64,000 nucleotides of DNA from Heterodera schachtii (Eukaryota; Nematoda; Chromadorea; Rhabditida; Heteroderidae): assembly GCA_023374025.1 (NCBI GenBank), contig SIJG01000002.1:1399790-1463789 (forward strand). Direction: 5' to 3'. The position numbers and the translations under genes were made by a program. Positions 12,201-23,737 of this stretch are shown one piece after another; the first letter of the stretch is position 1, and each line of letters begins with the position of its first letter. The notes beneath the pieces were generated by a model, which was not told where the DNA came from, did no database searches, and was given only the letters and a program-made list of their open reading frames with translations.

Positions 12201-15200
12201 AATATTATTATTTTTATTAAATCCGTCCTCCATAAATTTATGTAAAATTAAAATTTTATTTAAATTTTAAGTTTTGTATTTCACCGATGAAAAGAAAATT
12301 ACTGACGCATTGCGCCACTTTCTGGGGAATAATAACTTTATAATAAGAACTGATGAACCGGAAAAAATAATTAGGCATTATATGAGCAATTCAAAGTCAT
12401 TAAAGTCATTAGCGGATTTCTGTAACAATGAGGAAGAAGAAGAAGAGGAGGAATACGGTGGATGGGAAACAGAAGAAAGCATGGAAGAGGAGGAGGAGAA
12501 AGAGGAAGAGAAAGAGGAGGAGGAAGAGGAAGAGGAGGAAGAGAGGAAAAAGGGAAACAAAGAGGGAAAAGAGAAATTGAGAGAGAAAGGAAAAGAGAAA
12601 GAATCAATGGGAAAAAGTGATCAAAATCAAGCGGAGGACGACAATGTTGATCATGATCATGATCAGCAGCAGATGGATGATGATGCATTTGATCAAACAC
12701 AAAAGCAAGCTGATCAAACTGATGGCCAAGCAAAAAGCGAGCAATGTGAAGCTGATCAGACTGATTCCGATCAAACAGAGGAAGACACAATGTTGTCCGA
12801 CTTGAATGAAGATGATGGAAACGGTGGGGAAGAAAATCCGAATTCTCTTGGATTTGGATATACGGTATTTCAGGGAAATAATTTTTAAAACGATTTTTTT
12901 AAATGTTTGATTTGGCTATTTTCAGTCAGCCGAATGCCCGCCAAAGGAAATGCCATTAAAAATGCTGCAGGAAATAGACCGAAAGAATGTTATTGGTAAA
13001 TCGTAATTTAGTAAAAATATAAATAAAATCAATTATTTTGTAAATCGAAATTAAAAATTATTTTTCAATTGAAAATTAAAAAGAATTTAAAACATTTAAT
13101 ATTTTCAATCGGAAAATTTATTACCTTTATTAACAAATTAGGCAATTAAAAAAAATGTAATTATGAGAATTGATTGGCACATGAAAATTGAGTATTTGGC
13201 AGTTTTTGAATAGAATTTTTAATAAAATTTGTTAAGAAGATCCTTTTCAGACCCGGAGCAACACCATCTGATGGGCAATTACCTCCAATTGTTTTGGCAT
13301 GGCAATGAAAATTTTCTTCCATTGTCTCCACAAAATTCGGTTGTAATGAAAATCACCCAAATTTTGGCCACCATTGCCTTTTATCGAAATTGTGCCATGG
13401 AATTGTTGGCATTGTCCGATTTGTACACGGAGAATGGCACTTTTTCCTCCAAAATTGGCGATTATCGGCAAAAATGGGCAGTGACACAAATGACGGAAAG
13501 TGAAATAATGGGCGAAAACATTTGCAAAATTTACCAATTCATTTACGAAATGGTGAACGACGAGGAGTTGAAGGCCACCGGGGCGGTGTGGGAGCAGTAT
13601 TTGGCACGGAATGTGGTGAAAATTGGCCAAATGGAAGCGAAGGAACAAATTAAAAAAGTGGACATTTTAAATTGGAAAATAAAAAAAATGGAATTAAATT
13701 GAAATTAGAAAAAAACAACATATTTTATTATGGAAATAAAATTACAATAAAAATAATACAAACGCATTTTATTAAAATAAATATTTAAATCAATAAAAAA
13801 AAAACATCAATTTTAATTTGAATTATTATTCAAAATTTTAAATAAACAAACATTTTTAAGTTGGTAAAATAAATTAAAAAAAAGTTTATACTGTAATTCA
13901 ATTGCCTTTTTTTCTCTTTATAAAATTGAATAAAAAAAAAATAAAAAAATGAATTGTGCATTGGGTATAATGACCAATTATTAAGCCATTTAAACTATTT
14001 TGCAGAGGATCGTCCTAATGTCCTCCGACAAACATTGGCATAGCATCGATTGTGCTGAGAGGAAAAATGCCGATGACTTTCTTGATGCTCTTCTCTCGTC
14101 CGCTCCGCTGATGGAGGTCGTTCACACGTTCACTTTTGTCCGTCTGTTGGCTCAATTTTCCCAAATGCGTGCCATTTTTTGCCGTGGCACTGAACGTGAA
14201 ATTTTGTGGCTGAAGCATTGGATCAGAGTGTTCATTTCGGACACGGCATTGACACGTTTGGAAATGCTTTCTCCCGAAGCGATGCATTACGGTAAGTCAG
14301 TCGCCCGCATGGCTTACCATTGGCAGTGGGTACTGTAGGGGAGAGGAAAGCTGTCCAAAACTGCAGCAGGGGCTGAAATTACGATCTTAGGCAGTGGGTA
14401 CTGTAGAGGAGGGGAAAGCTGTCCAAAACTGCAGCAGGTGCGGACGGTATCTGATCAGAGACTACAGTATCTGATCCATGGGTTACGGTTGCTGATCAAC
14501 AATCAAACAGAAGCCCGTCCCGCTGTCGGCAGCCGATCACTTGACACTAAGCTGCATTTTCCAGATCATATGATCATTGCAAATTTGTTTGTGCTTCTTC
14601 TGAACCAATTGGAGTTCAAAAGCGGCACTTTTGAAGCGCAAAATGCCGAAATTCGCTGTTCGTCGCCTCTTTTGCTCGCTGGCGTCAAAAAACAGGAGAA
14701 AAAACTGCTCGAAAACGGTGCCAAACAATTCAAAGAAGACCCAAAAATATACAGAATTTTGCTGGAAAAAATCGCCAAGGAAAAAAAGACATTTTATGCC
14801 AAATTGAAAATGGCGGAGGACGGCGCATTTCTGTTGGATGTGAGAGAAGCGATGTGCCGAATGTTCGAGCTGTTCATGCTCTTGCAGAAGATCAACCAGG
14901 GAAAGGAGCAGGACGCTGGGGTAACAGAGGCGGAAATTGGCAAATTAAATTTGGACGAATGCGCGGAGGAAAAATACGTGGAAAAGTACGGTAATGGGGG
15001 GGGGGGCGGGGTAAGAAGTAGAAATCGGACGGGATCGGCGGGACCCCGCGGGATTTAATTCGGGATCTCGACTCTGGATCACTCCGACACCAGTATTTTT
15101 TCATAACTTTTTTGTTTACGAGTAAAAATAATTGAAAAAATAGTTTTTTAAGTAAAAATAGTTGTTAAAAAGTTTCATAAGCGAAAATAGTTGAAAAAAG

Positions 15201-18200
15201 TTGCTAAAAAGTCGCTCTAAATCGAAGTGTTTTTTGCGTTTATCTCACTCACCAAATGCTATCCGAAAAAAAAATATAGGTGAAAACCTAAAAATCCGGG
15301 CCCTGGGTATAACACATCATTATGGGGTTGGGGACTGTTAAAATGAGAATTGAAATGGTATGGAAAGGTTACGCTAAACAAAAATCGTACTTTATTTCTT
15401 TATTATTTTTTTGTTTTTTTTTAAATTTGGTGTAAATTAAAGTGCCATTAAATACAATCAAATAATGTACAAGCTTCATCTCGTCAAGACATTAACTAAA
15501 GGAGAAAAAGAAGTTGATGCGTTTTTTGAAAAATTGTCATTAATTTTGGGTGCCAAAACGCGACTTTTGAAATATTTAAACACAAAAACAACGATGGCAT
15601 TTTTGCCAAATATTTGGGACAACGATCAGAACAAACAGCTGATTAAATGGCTTTGGATGGATGGAACTATGGTCGATGAATGTAAATTACCATAAATTGT
15701 TTAATAAAAGTTTTTGTTTTTATATTTGTTTTAATATTTTAATTTTAATATTTAATTTTTGAATTTTGAATTTTGAATTTTCCCATTTCTCCCATTTTAA
15801 AGTGTTTTACAATGATCCTTTGCTGTCTGCCCAATATTCTGAACTTCTTTCCACATTGGTCAGAAAATACGATGTCGGCAGTTGGCATAATCTCAAATTG
15901 AATGTAAAAAGCAATCCGATCAATTAAAATTAATTAATTAATTTAGCCCCTTTAATTTTGCTAATTTTAATTGCTTTTTTTCAGTTGGATTTATTCGTTT
16001 TCGTCCGTTGGATGGATGCCAAAATTTTGCAACAAAAAGAGCAAAAAAATGCGCTCCGTTGCGCCAACTTTTGGGCACGCAACAAATTTCTGCTTGCCAT
16101 TCTCTACGACCGATTGTTTGACGAGCACAGCGACGAAATGCCAACATTTGAAATTTGCCAAACAAATTTTTTGAACGAATTTTATTTATTTTTGGACAGT
16201 TTATTGAGTGCAAAAAATGCCAAAAGTGAAAAAGCCATGGAAAACGGATTAAGAAAGATCATTGAGAAGACCGAACAAATTTACGAGCTGCTTAAAGTGA
16301 CGGCCCAACTGAAAATTGTGAAATACAGCCAAATGGAACAGTACAAACACTTTGAGGGGCTAATGATGGAAAAGCACGTGGAGACAATTAACGAATTAAT
16401 GGCCAAGGACGAACAGTTCAAAGAGCAATTGCAATTTGGTGAGGGGAAGGAAAAGCAAAAAAAAAAAAAAGGGAAAAGCAATTAAACAATAAAAATAAAA
16501 TAACAAATAAAATATGTAAATGAGAAAATAAATTAAGTGATTTTTAAAAATTTATATTGGAATTTAAAAAAGAAAATTTAATTGGTTTCCTTTTTAAGAA
16601 AAAGCTAAAGTTTGTAATTTAGACAATTCTGAGAATTAAAATTATTGAATTAAATTATGATTTTCATTTAGTGTACGATTGTTCACAACTCAATAAACTC
16701 CAACAATTCCCTGATGGATCTGTTGAAGCAGAAATAAGTTTGAATATATTGAACTCAATTAAAATAGATCATTCTGCGTTAATTGGCCAATTGAAAAAAA
16801 TTGGCGAAAATATTGAAAAAGGAAACGAAATTAAATTCAAAAGCAAAAAGTCGAAAAAGAAAAAGCCGAAAAATATAAAGGGAAAAAACAGAGAAGTGGA
16901 AAAAGAAAGGGAAAAAGAAGGAGGAGAAGAAGCATTGGATACGGTAGTGATAGTAACGGACAAAGGGCCAACGGCAGAAAAGAATACGGTAGAGACGGTA
17001 ACGGACAAATGGCCGACGGCGGAAGAACAACACAAACAGTCTTCATCACCAGCAGCAGTGATGGAAGAGAAATCTATTCGGGATACAGTACAAGCATCAC
17101 CAATGGTAGCGAAATCTGCTGCTGATCAGGATACGGTACAGTCATCGCTTGCAGCGAAATTTGTTGGGGCTACAGTACCCGACGTACCATCAATGAGGGC
17201 AAAAAGCAAAAGGGATACGGTAGAAAAAAGAAATACGGTAAAAGAGAAAGAAGAGCAAGAGCAAGAAGAAGAAGCAATAGGTCAAACCGAAGATGGCGAA
17301 TCATCGAACACTGCTTATCATTCATCAGAAACAGCATTTGATCAGACTGATCAGCAGCAAAACAATGACAACCAATCGGCAGAACAATGGCCAATCAAAC
17401 TGATCAATTTGGCGGATGATCAATTTTTGGCGATGAAATTGACCGAATATTTGGCCACATTTATGACAGAGGGGCACAATGATGACGACAAAAGTGCAGA
17501 AGAATTGATTGGCCTGATCAATGTTGGCACTTTGGTCAATGAAATTGTCCACCGATTGGAGGCGATCGAATGGCTGCGGAGGGGCAGCAGCGATCGGAGA
17601 CGAACAGAGAAGGCAAAAATGATCGCTGATCAGTGGGAGAAGTGTAAGGTACTGAAATGGAAGAGAAATGGCACGACACCGACGGATCAGTACGGAAGAA
17701 GCATTCTGGCAATGCTTGCTCAACTTTTGCGTGACATTTTGGACGAAATGGGCGAATTTGAGGACAATCCATCACCAAAAGGGAAAAATGGCCAAAAAGC
17801 GTCAAAAAGTGGGGCCAAATTAGCAAATAATGGGGATCAGTTTGTGATGGAAGAATTAAAGTGCAGAAAATTTTGCATGGAAATTGCCCGAGGGGGACAA
17901 ATGGGCGAAATTTGGGGACAAATGAGCAAAAAGCAGCAGAAAAGCTCACTGAAAAATATTTGTGGACAAAGTGGGGCAGAGACAATTGAACATTTTGAAA
18001 GCAAATTGGAATTTTTGAAAAGAGAGAAAATGCAACGGAAATTGGGTAAAATAAAATAAAATAAAATGAAAATTTAAAATAAAAATAAAAATTAAATTTA
18101 GACGAAAAAATATTTTACCAATACAAAAACAATAAGGAATTATCAGAATTTATCGAAAAGAAGGACAGAGCAAATTTTGATGAAAACAATTCACAAATAT

Positions 18201-19819
18201 TTCCATCAGAAAAATTCCAAGAAATTAATTCTGTTGAGGAATTGGCGAGAAAAGAGGACCAAACAGAAAAAGTAAAAAAATAAAAATAAATAATTTAAAT
18301 TAAAAAACATTTTAGTTAAAAAATGCTTTACAATTGGACAATGGGCGAGAAAATGGGAAAAAAGTGTTAAACGAATTAAGAAAAATTTGCAACGAATGGG
18401 TAAAAACACTAAACATATATGCAATGATGAACAATTTGGATTTTCAGTCTGGTGATGTTCAGCTCCAATTCCCGGCTTTGTTCTTTTTGCGCCATTTTGC
18501 CACCGAATTGGACGCCATTGGCATTGTGCCGGGGGCATTCGAATGGCATTTGATTTTCGGGCATTTCGAATGTGACGGGGCGAAAAGCGGCGAATGCGCG
18601 GACCAATCGTTGAATTGTGCAATTTGCCAAGTTTGAAATTTAAAATGCAAAAAATTGAAAATTAAAATCAAATTTAGAAAATGCACCCAAAATTTATTGA
18701 GAAAAACGCAAACAATTTGCCATCGCTTAAAATTGTCGGCGTAGAAAATGAGCAAATCTTCGTCAAATTCTTCGAAATTCCCCAATTTGGGCACATTCCG
18801 CGCATAAATTTCAGTGCCAAACAATTAGACGTTTTTCTGATCAAATTTGGCAAAATCCTCTACCAAATGGAGAACAGTGACCATTTTGATGAGGGCGTGT
18901 ATTGGCACGAAATTCGGATGAGGAAAGAATTGAGGGAGAGGGAGTACGGTAGCGATGGCGGGGGAGGAAACGGTAAGAGCAACGGAATAATAATACGGTA
19001 GGGCGGTAGAGAACAGAAAGAAGAATTTTGGTCATTTTCAATTTAATTGCCAAAATGACAAAGGCAAAAAGTAAGGAGTCGAAAAGTGAAAAAATATTGG
19101 CATTGAAAATTTAAAGTTTGGAACTATGTGGCATTTTATTAAAGATATAATTGAATTTTTGTAAAAATTTTACAAAATTTTATTTAAATTCATTTTCAAA
19201 TTTTATCGCAGAAAAAGTGTCCCAAATAAAAGAGGAGGAGTTGAAAAAATTTGACAAAATCACCGAAATGTTTCATCAGAGACGAGAAAAAGCGCTGCAG
19301 CAGAGGGAATTGGTCAAACGGAGAAAAGAAGCGCTTTTCCTTTTGGCAGGTGAAATAATTAATTAATAAATTATTAGTCTTTAAAAAGGAGTAATTTAAC
19401 ATTTAATCGGTTAATTAGCAATTTAATTATTCATTTATTGTTTGATTATTTAAATCTTTTTTTAAAGAACATGCTATGCATTCGAAACTGTTGCAATTTT
19501 TGTTGAGCAAAAATAATTATTTGGCAATTTTAAAAAGTCAACAAACGGCCGATGCCTTTGGCGAAGAAACATTGGACAAATTTCGCACAGTTTTGGCATA
19601 TTTGGAGAAATGGGCACAAAGTAAAAAAATAATAAATTTTAATTTGAAATAATTAAAATAAATTTTATTTTTTTCTTCAGATAATCACATTTTCAGCCCA
19701 ACTTTGGGCTATTTGAGCACAAACATTTTGCTGATTATGCTCACCAAATTGTTTCTGCTTTTCCCAAATTCGTCGGTGCCTTTTCTCGTCCACAAATTCT
19801 TCCTCATTTATTCGAAATG
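9250..19819 (+). CDS. Giant modular putatively secreted protein, unrecognised family
   Basis: Twenty consecutive exons join without a frame break: 9250-9478, 9603-10039, 10354-10615, 10755-11477, 11611-12105, 12272-12864, 12926-12995, 13251-13615, 14006-14291, 14511-14990, 15502-15681, 15803-15903, 15985-16438, 16672-18045, 18102-18271, 18316-18630, 18678-18972, 19212-19349, 19468-19620 and 19681-19819, about 2,420 codons. Exon 1 encodes a basic start and a long hydrophobic run ending SSNFAFA, a classic signal peptide, so the product is probably secreted. The rest is helical and charged, with very acidic or Lys/Glu-rich stretches (12430-12850, 16850-17390). Thirteen of twenty donors are phase 1. 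Diverged internal repeats exist (see findings). The 3' end is unresolved; exon 20 ends in phase 2. Alternatives: two or three tandem genes (a stop at 13700-13702 would end one), or decayed coding sequence. No known domain recognised. Confidence 0.6.
12430..12850 (+). repeat. Acidic and Asp-Gln low-complexity coding segment
   Basis: Part of exon 6 of the giant gene. A Glu-rich stretch (GAA/GAG runs) is followed by [19 protein letters not shown] and [13 protein letters not shown]. The Asp-Gln pairs are written almost always as GATCA, so the DNA is a dense array of TGATCA-like words. A similar Asp-Gln patch occurs in exon 14 near 17340. Confidence 0.7.
14322..14438 (+). repeat. Near-perfect 49-bp duplication within an intron
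   Basis: Copies 14322-14370 and 14390-14438 start GGCAGTGGGTACTGTAG and end AACTGCAGCAGG, separated by 19 bp, with two or three mismatches. They lie between exons 9 and 10 of the giant gene. The second copy ends in a potential cag acceptor in frame with downstream coding sequence, although the phase favours an acceptor at 14510. Confidence 0.8.
16920..17260 (+). repeat. TACGGTA-rich coding repeat (Asp/Asn-Thr-Val)
   Basis: Exon 14 of the giant gene contains about eight copies of ATACGGTA or ATACAGTA, each encoding D/N-T-V. Each copy contains a potential GTA donor, so the repeat is also an array of cryptic 5' splice sites. Confidence 0.6.
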
Positions 19820-20040
19820 GTAAAAAATTAGAATTTTTTCATAATTTTGCCATATTTTGCGAACGAAATTTTTTTTTTTTTACAATATTTATTATCCATT
19901 TTTTGTGACGTGCCATTCTTTTGATTCATTGAAATGATATAGTCAAGGAATAGACAAAGTGTGGCAAAGAAAACTCGGCCGGCGCTGACGGCTAGGGGGT
20001 CGGTGCGCGGGAGTTTCGCTCCCGTCCCTCGGGCCCAATT

Positions 20041-21220
20041 CACTCAAATTCCTGAAACTGCTGCTGCTGCCGTTGGGTCCGTGCCCAAGGGAGTGAACTG
20101 GGGAGGGGTGGGGAGGACAAACAAGATGGGGTTGGCTGTTGTTGCTGTAACGGCACCACCGACTTTTTGAAGAGCTGTCGGCGCTCCCGGTTGAGGTTCG
20201 GGAGAAGAGTTGGACTTCCGGCCGCGAACCGCGTCAACCGCCGGGAACTGGCTCCCGTCCTTTTGCTGTTGTTCCACGGGAGATTGTCCCCCGCTTCGAT
20301 TCTCGGGGCTTTGGCTCCCCTTTGGTCACTTCGTTCCCGAGCGAATTTTTCCCCCCTTTTGGCCCTTTGACCCTTTCAACACTTTTCCGAGAAAATGTTT
20401 ATTGGTGATGATGATGATAAAAATGGTCAAAATAGGACGATGATTAACTGCGTTGGATTAATGGTTGAAAAAATTGGAGGAGGGAACGGCGATAAGGATT
20501 ATGATGAGGGGTCAAAAATTGGGAATGATTCAGCAAAAAATGAGTGAAGAGTGAGGACGGTGAAGTAAAATGGGAGAAGTGGAAAAGTGAACTGGTGGAG
20601 AGACAAAAATTGGACGATAAACAATACTTAAGTACCAAACAATTTTCCCCCTGGGGGGGGGCAAAGATTAAGATGTTTGAAAAGCGACGCCGAATGGTAC
20701 AAATTGGCGGGGAAAAAATGCCAAACAAAGGGAAAATGAGATGAATGAATGGCCAAATGGAAAAATGTCCGATCTGAGAAAGTGTGAACAAAGGAATCAA
20801 AATCGGAGGCAGATGTGAATAGGCAGAAAAATTGGGGAAGAAAAAGGCAAATGGTGAAGTTGTCGAAAAAACATTATGTAAATGGGCAAAATTGAAAAGA
20901 AAAGAAAATTTTAAAGCGAAGAGAGAAAAATAAAGAGGGGTGAAAATGTCGTCGAATTTGAAAAATGGATCGTTCAACACGGCAATGGCCTTTATCCGGG
21001 AATGTCCCCTCCGGATTTCCCGATAAGCGTCGTCCTCCCCGGCGCTTCTTCCCTCCTTTGTTCGGGTCCCGCGGTTGGGCGGGGGGGTGGTGGAAAATCC
21101 CCCCTGCCCATTCGTCCTCCTCATCCTCCGACAATTCTCTCGCCGTTCCGTCGGCGTTGAACACCAAGATTCCGCTTCGTCCTCCTCTGGCCCTTTCGTC
21201 GGCAACGAAATTGCCGACAC
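20041..21220 (-). CDS. Possible minus-strand gene, GC-rich exons (uncertain)
   Basis: A GC-rich block unlike its AT-rich neighbours. On the minus strand an open segment from about 21220 to 20900 encodes either an acidic SEDEEDEWAGG protein or, in another frame, a chain with REIRRGHSRIKAIAVLNDPF. A second open block at about 20410-20041 encodes a Gln/Pro/Ser-rich chain. I cannot decide the frame or link the exons, and plus-strand frames are partly open too. No known domain was recognised. Confidence 0.3.
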
Positions 21221-21301
21221 AAAGCTTAGGCCGATTAAATGACTTTTTGAGGGGAAAAGGCCAGGAAATCCATCAAAAATTTTAAAAAATTCAAATTAAA
21301 A

Positions 21302-21673
21302 ATGCCCGTCAATTTTTCAAGGAAATGGCCAATGCCCGTCCAATTGGCCGAAATCGGCCGCAATGGCCAAAGGGAGGGCGAACCTTTGGCATGGTCCCCG
21401 GCCCGGCAATGGTTCGAACAGCGAAGAACGGCGTGGGAAAATTCGAACTCGCCGAAGAGCGGTCGTGACGAAGCGGAGAGAAGGCGCGCGGAAGCGCTGA
21501 AAAGCATTCGCACGGAATTGGCAATGGCCGCGGTGGGCCCGGCATTTCCGGCACGGAACGAAGCGGAACGGACGAACATTTCGAGCGCAAAAGTGGTGCA
21601 AAATGAGCTGAGAAAAGGCAAAAAAAAAAAACAATGGGCGGGGGAGGGAAAGAAAAACGAAAATTTAATTTAA
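21302..21673 (+). CDS. Intron-free open frame or exon, basic helical protein
   Basis: An ATG-initiated open frame of 123 codons with good codon quality, including SPARQWFEQRRTAWEN and an Arg/Glu/Ala-rich helix, ending in a Lys-rich tail. It could be a single-exon gene. It could also be a further exon of the giant gene: a tttttcaag acceptor ending at 21321 would start an exon in exactly the phase left by the last giant-gene exon at 19819. I found no clean donor linking it to the exon at 21896. Family unknown. Confidence 0.35.
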   Translation: MPVNFSRKWPMPVQLAEIGRNGQREGEPLAWSPARQWFEQRRTAWENSNSPKSGRDEAERRRAEALKSIRTELAMAAVGPAFPARNEAERTNISSAKVVQNELRKGKKKKQWAGEGKKNENLI

Positions 21674-21895
21674 GAATTAAATTAAATTTAAAAAATGGAC
21701 AAAAATAAAAACATTTAAAGGCAAAAAAGGGAAAAAGTACATAAATGTTTTTTGAGGAAATTAGAATTAAAACAAATGAATATTAAATGAAAAAACAATT
21801 AAATTTACATAGATAATTCATAATAAAAAATAAATAAAAAATAAAAAAATAAAAAATAATAAAAAAGGATTTTATTTAAAAGTGCCATTTTTTAG

Positions 21896-22847
21896 CATTT
21901 GAGAAAATACGGAATAAAAAAGACATGAATCGATTAATTGAGCCAATCCGTGCGATAAAATTCAGTGAAAAGGTATTATTAATAAATTAAATTAAAAAAT
22001 TATTTGCTAAATTATCTTTTGTGTAAAATCATTGTTTAAGTATGAGAATTTCATTGTGATCATTTGCACCGGCACAAAATTTAATGCCGAAACATTTTGC
22101 CAATTTGTCGGGACGCGACTTCGCTACGAACTGCTCGAATTTGTGGAGAATCCGTTGTCCAATTGGGTGGACTTTTGCCATGTGTATCCAAAATTGATCA
22201 CTTCCGCAGAATGTTTGGCCGAAACGGAGCCAAAAAAGTTGGCTCAGAAATTTGGCATTTTATTTTTAAGATTTTTATATGTCTGTATATCTTTGTGATT
22301 TTTGAAAAGCCAATAGAGCTTGTTAAGAGATTTCGAATGATACCAACATGGTATTACCCAAGCTTATTGAATTTGGTCAGCAAAGAAAAAAAGTGATGAT
22401 GCTTTAACTTGGCTCATACTGAACTGATGATCCGCTTTGGCCCTTTTCCCTCCGGGAAAAGGCAATAAATTTAATTTTGACTTTTTTTTGAAAGCCGTTT
22501 CTTCTGTGAACTAAATTAGCTTCCCTTTTTTATTCAAATTAATCTAATTTTAATTTAATGGTTCTCATATTAATTGCCTTTTGAGCAGTGTTTCGCCCCC
22601 GGCGGCGGCGCTTTGTGCCCAAATGTTTTGGTTGGTTGGCATTCAAATGGCCACACAGCAACAGAAGGCCAACAGTGCGTTCAAGAAGAAGCTGAAGGAC
22701 AATTTGCGCAAAAAGATGGACGAGAAAATCAAAAGGGACTTCGAGAAGGGGTGGTTCCACAACGTAAAGCTGAGCTCGGAAGTGACGGAGCGGGAAAAGC
22801 TGCGCAATTGGTGGGCTAATGGGGCAACAAAGCATTGCACTAATTAA
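21896..22847 (+). CDS. Three-exon 3' gene end, family unknown
   Basis: Exons 21896-21972, 22041-22237 and 22586-22847 join in phase and end with TAA at 22845-22847. The protein includes [36 protein letters not shown] and a final basic helix with [20 protein letters not shown]. The first exon needs an upstream exon ending in phase 1, so this may be the C-terminal part of the giant gene or a separate gene lacking its first exon. A repeat arm (22308-22427) sits in the second intron. No known domain recognised. Confidence 0.4.
22308..22427 (+). repeat. Second copy of the 8.5-kb fold-back arm
   Basis: Diverged match to the right arm of the fold-back at 8494-8593: AATAGAGC, TCGAATGATA, GAATTTGGTCAGCAAAGAAA and CTGAACTGA appear in the same order, with a roughly 15-20 bp insertion. 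No matching inverted arm is visible nearby. Confidence 0.5.
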
Positions 22848-23737
22848 CCGGGGAAGTTAATTATGTGTTAATTTATGAGGAGTGATAATTATGATCAGAA
22901 GGTTTCCAACTCAAAGTTTTCAAAATCAACATCTAAAAACCAACATTTGGGGTCAAAAAGTACCTTTTTGGAAATTTTTCCAAATGAAAAACAATAAAAA
23001 ATGTTTTTTTGCGGCGTAATTTTTCAAAAAAAAACAACAACTTATTTTTGGGAACAGGGGACCGGCGATGCTGATAGGCTAAAACTGTTTATCATCATTT
23101 AATTGATGGGGAATTGTAATTATGCTAAACCTATTAAAAAATAAATTATTATTGTTTTTTCATTTTAGGATAATTGATCCAAATATCTGACAATGAGAAT
23201 GGAATCGGTCGTCGCACTTTTTAATTTTTGCTCATAAATTTGCAATTTTAATTTTGTTAATAAACAAAAGAATTACATGCATTTCATCTTCATATGTAGA
23301 CAATTTTTTGTCGAAATTTTTATGACAAAATAAGAAAGCTTTTATATGTGAAAATTTGACCCAATTGGAGGACAAAATGATAAGAAAATGCAAAAAAATA
23401 AAAGTGAGAAATTTCGGCAAAATGTTTTGGGTTGAAAATGGGCGGCTAATTGGGAAAGACATATGACATTTGGAAATAAAAGAGAAATAAAAGCAAAAAA
23501 TGCGAAAAAAAGGGGGAAAATGGTTCAGCAGATGCCATTCCCGAATGCTAATTTTCAAATTCCGATCTCGAGAAAGCAAATAATCGAGATTTTTAGGCAA
23601 TAAAAGCATAAATTAGCCAAATTGTGAAAAGAAATATTACTTTTCTTATTTCTGTGCCAATTTTTGCGTTTCCATGCCTAAAAATCTCATCCGGACATTG
23701 CATCAAAGTCGGCCTTTTGTCCGTTCGCTGCTAATCC
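22848..23737. other. Intergenic region containing a duplicated flank
   Basis: No gene seen. The segment at about 23280-23600 resembles, in reverse orientation, the segment at 32435-32735 (shared words near AATTCGGGAATG, CATATGACATTTGGAA and CAATTGGAGGACAAA). It lies downstream of an F-box-like gene, and its counterpart lies downstream of a pseudogene fragment of the same family. Confidence 0.45.

Noticed and set aside
20961..21285. Plus-strand frame with Arg/Pro-rich product
   Set aside because: It mirrors the minus-strand candidate exon, and neither strand is decisive.
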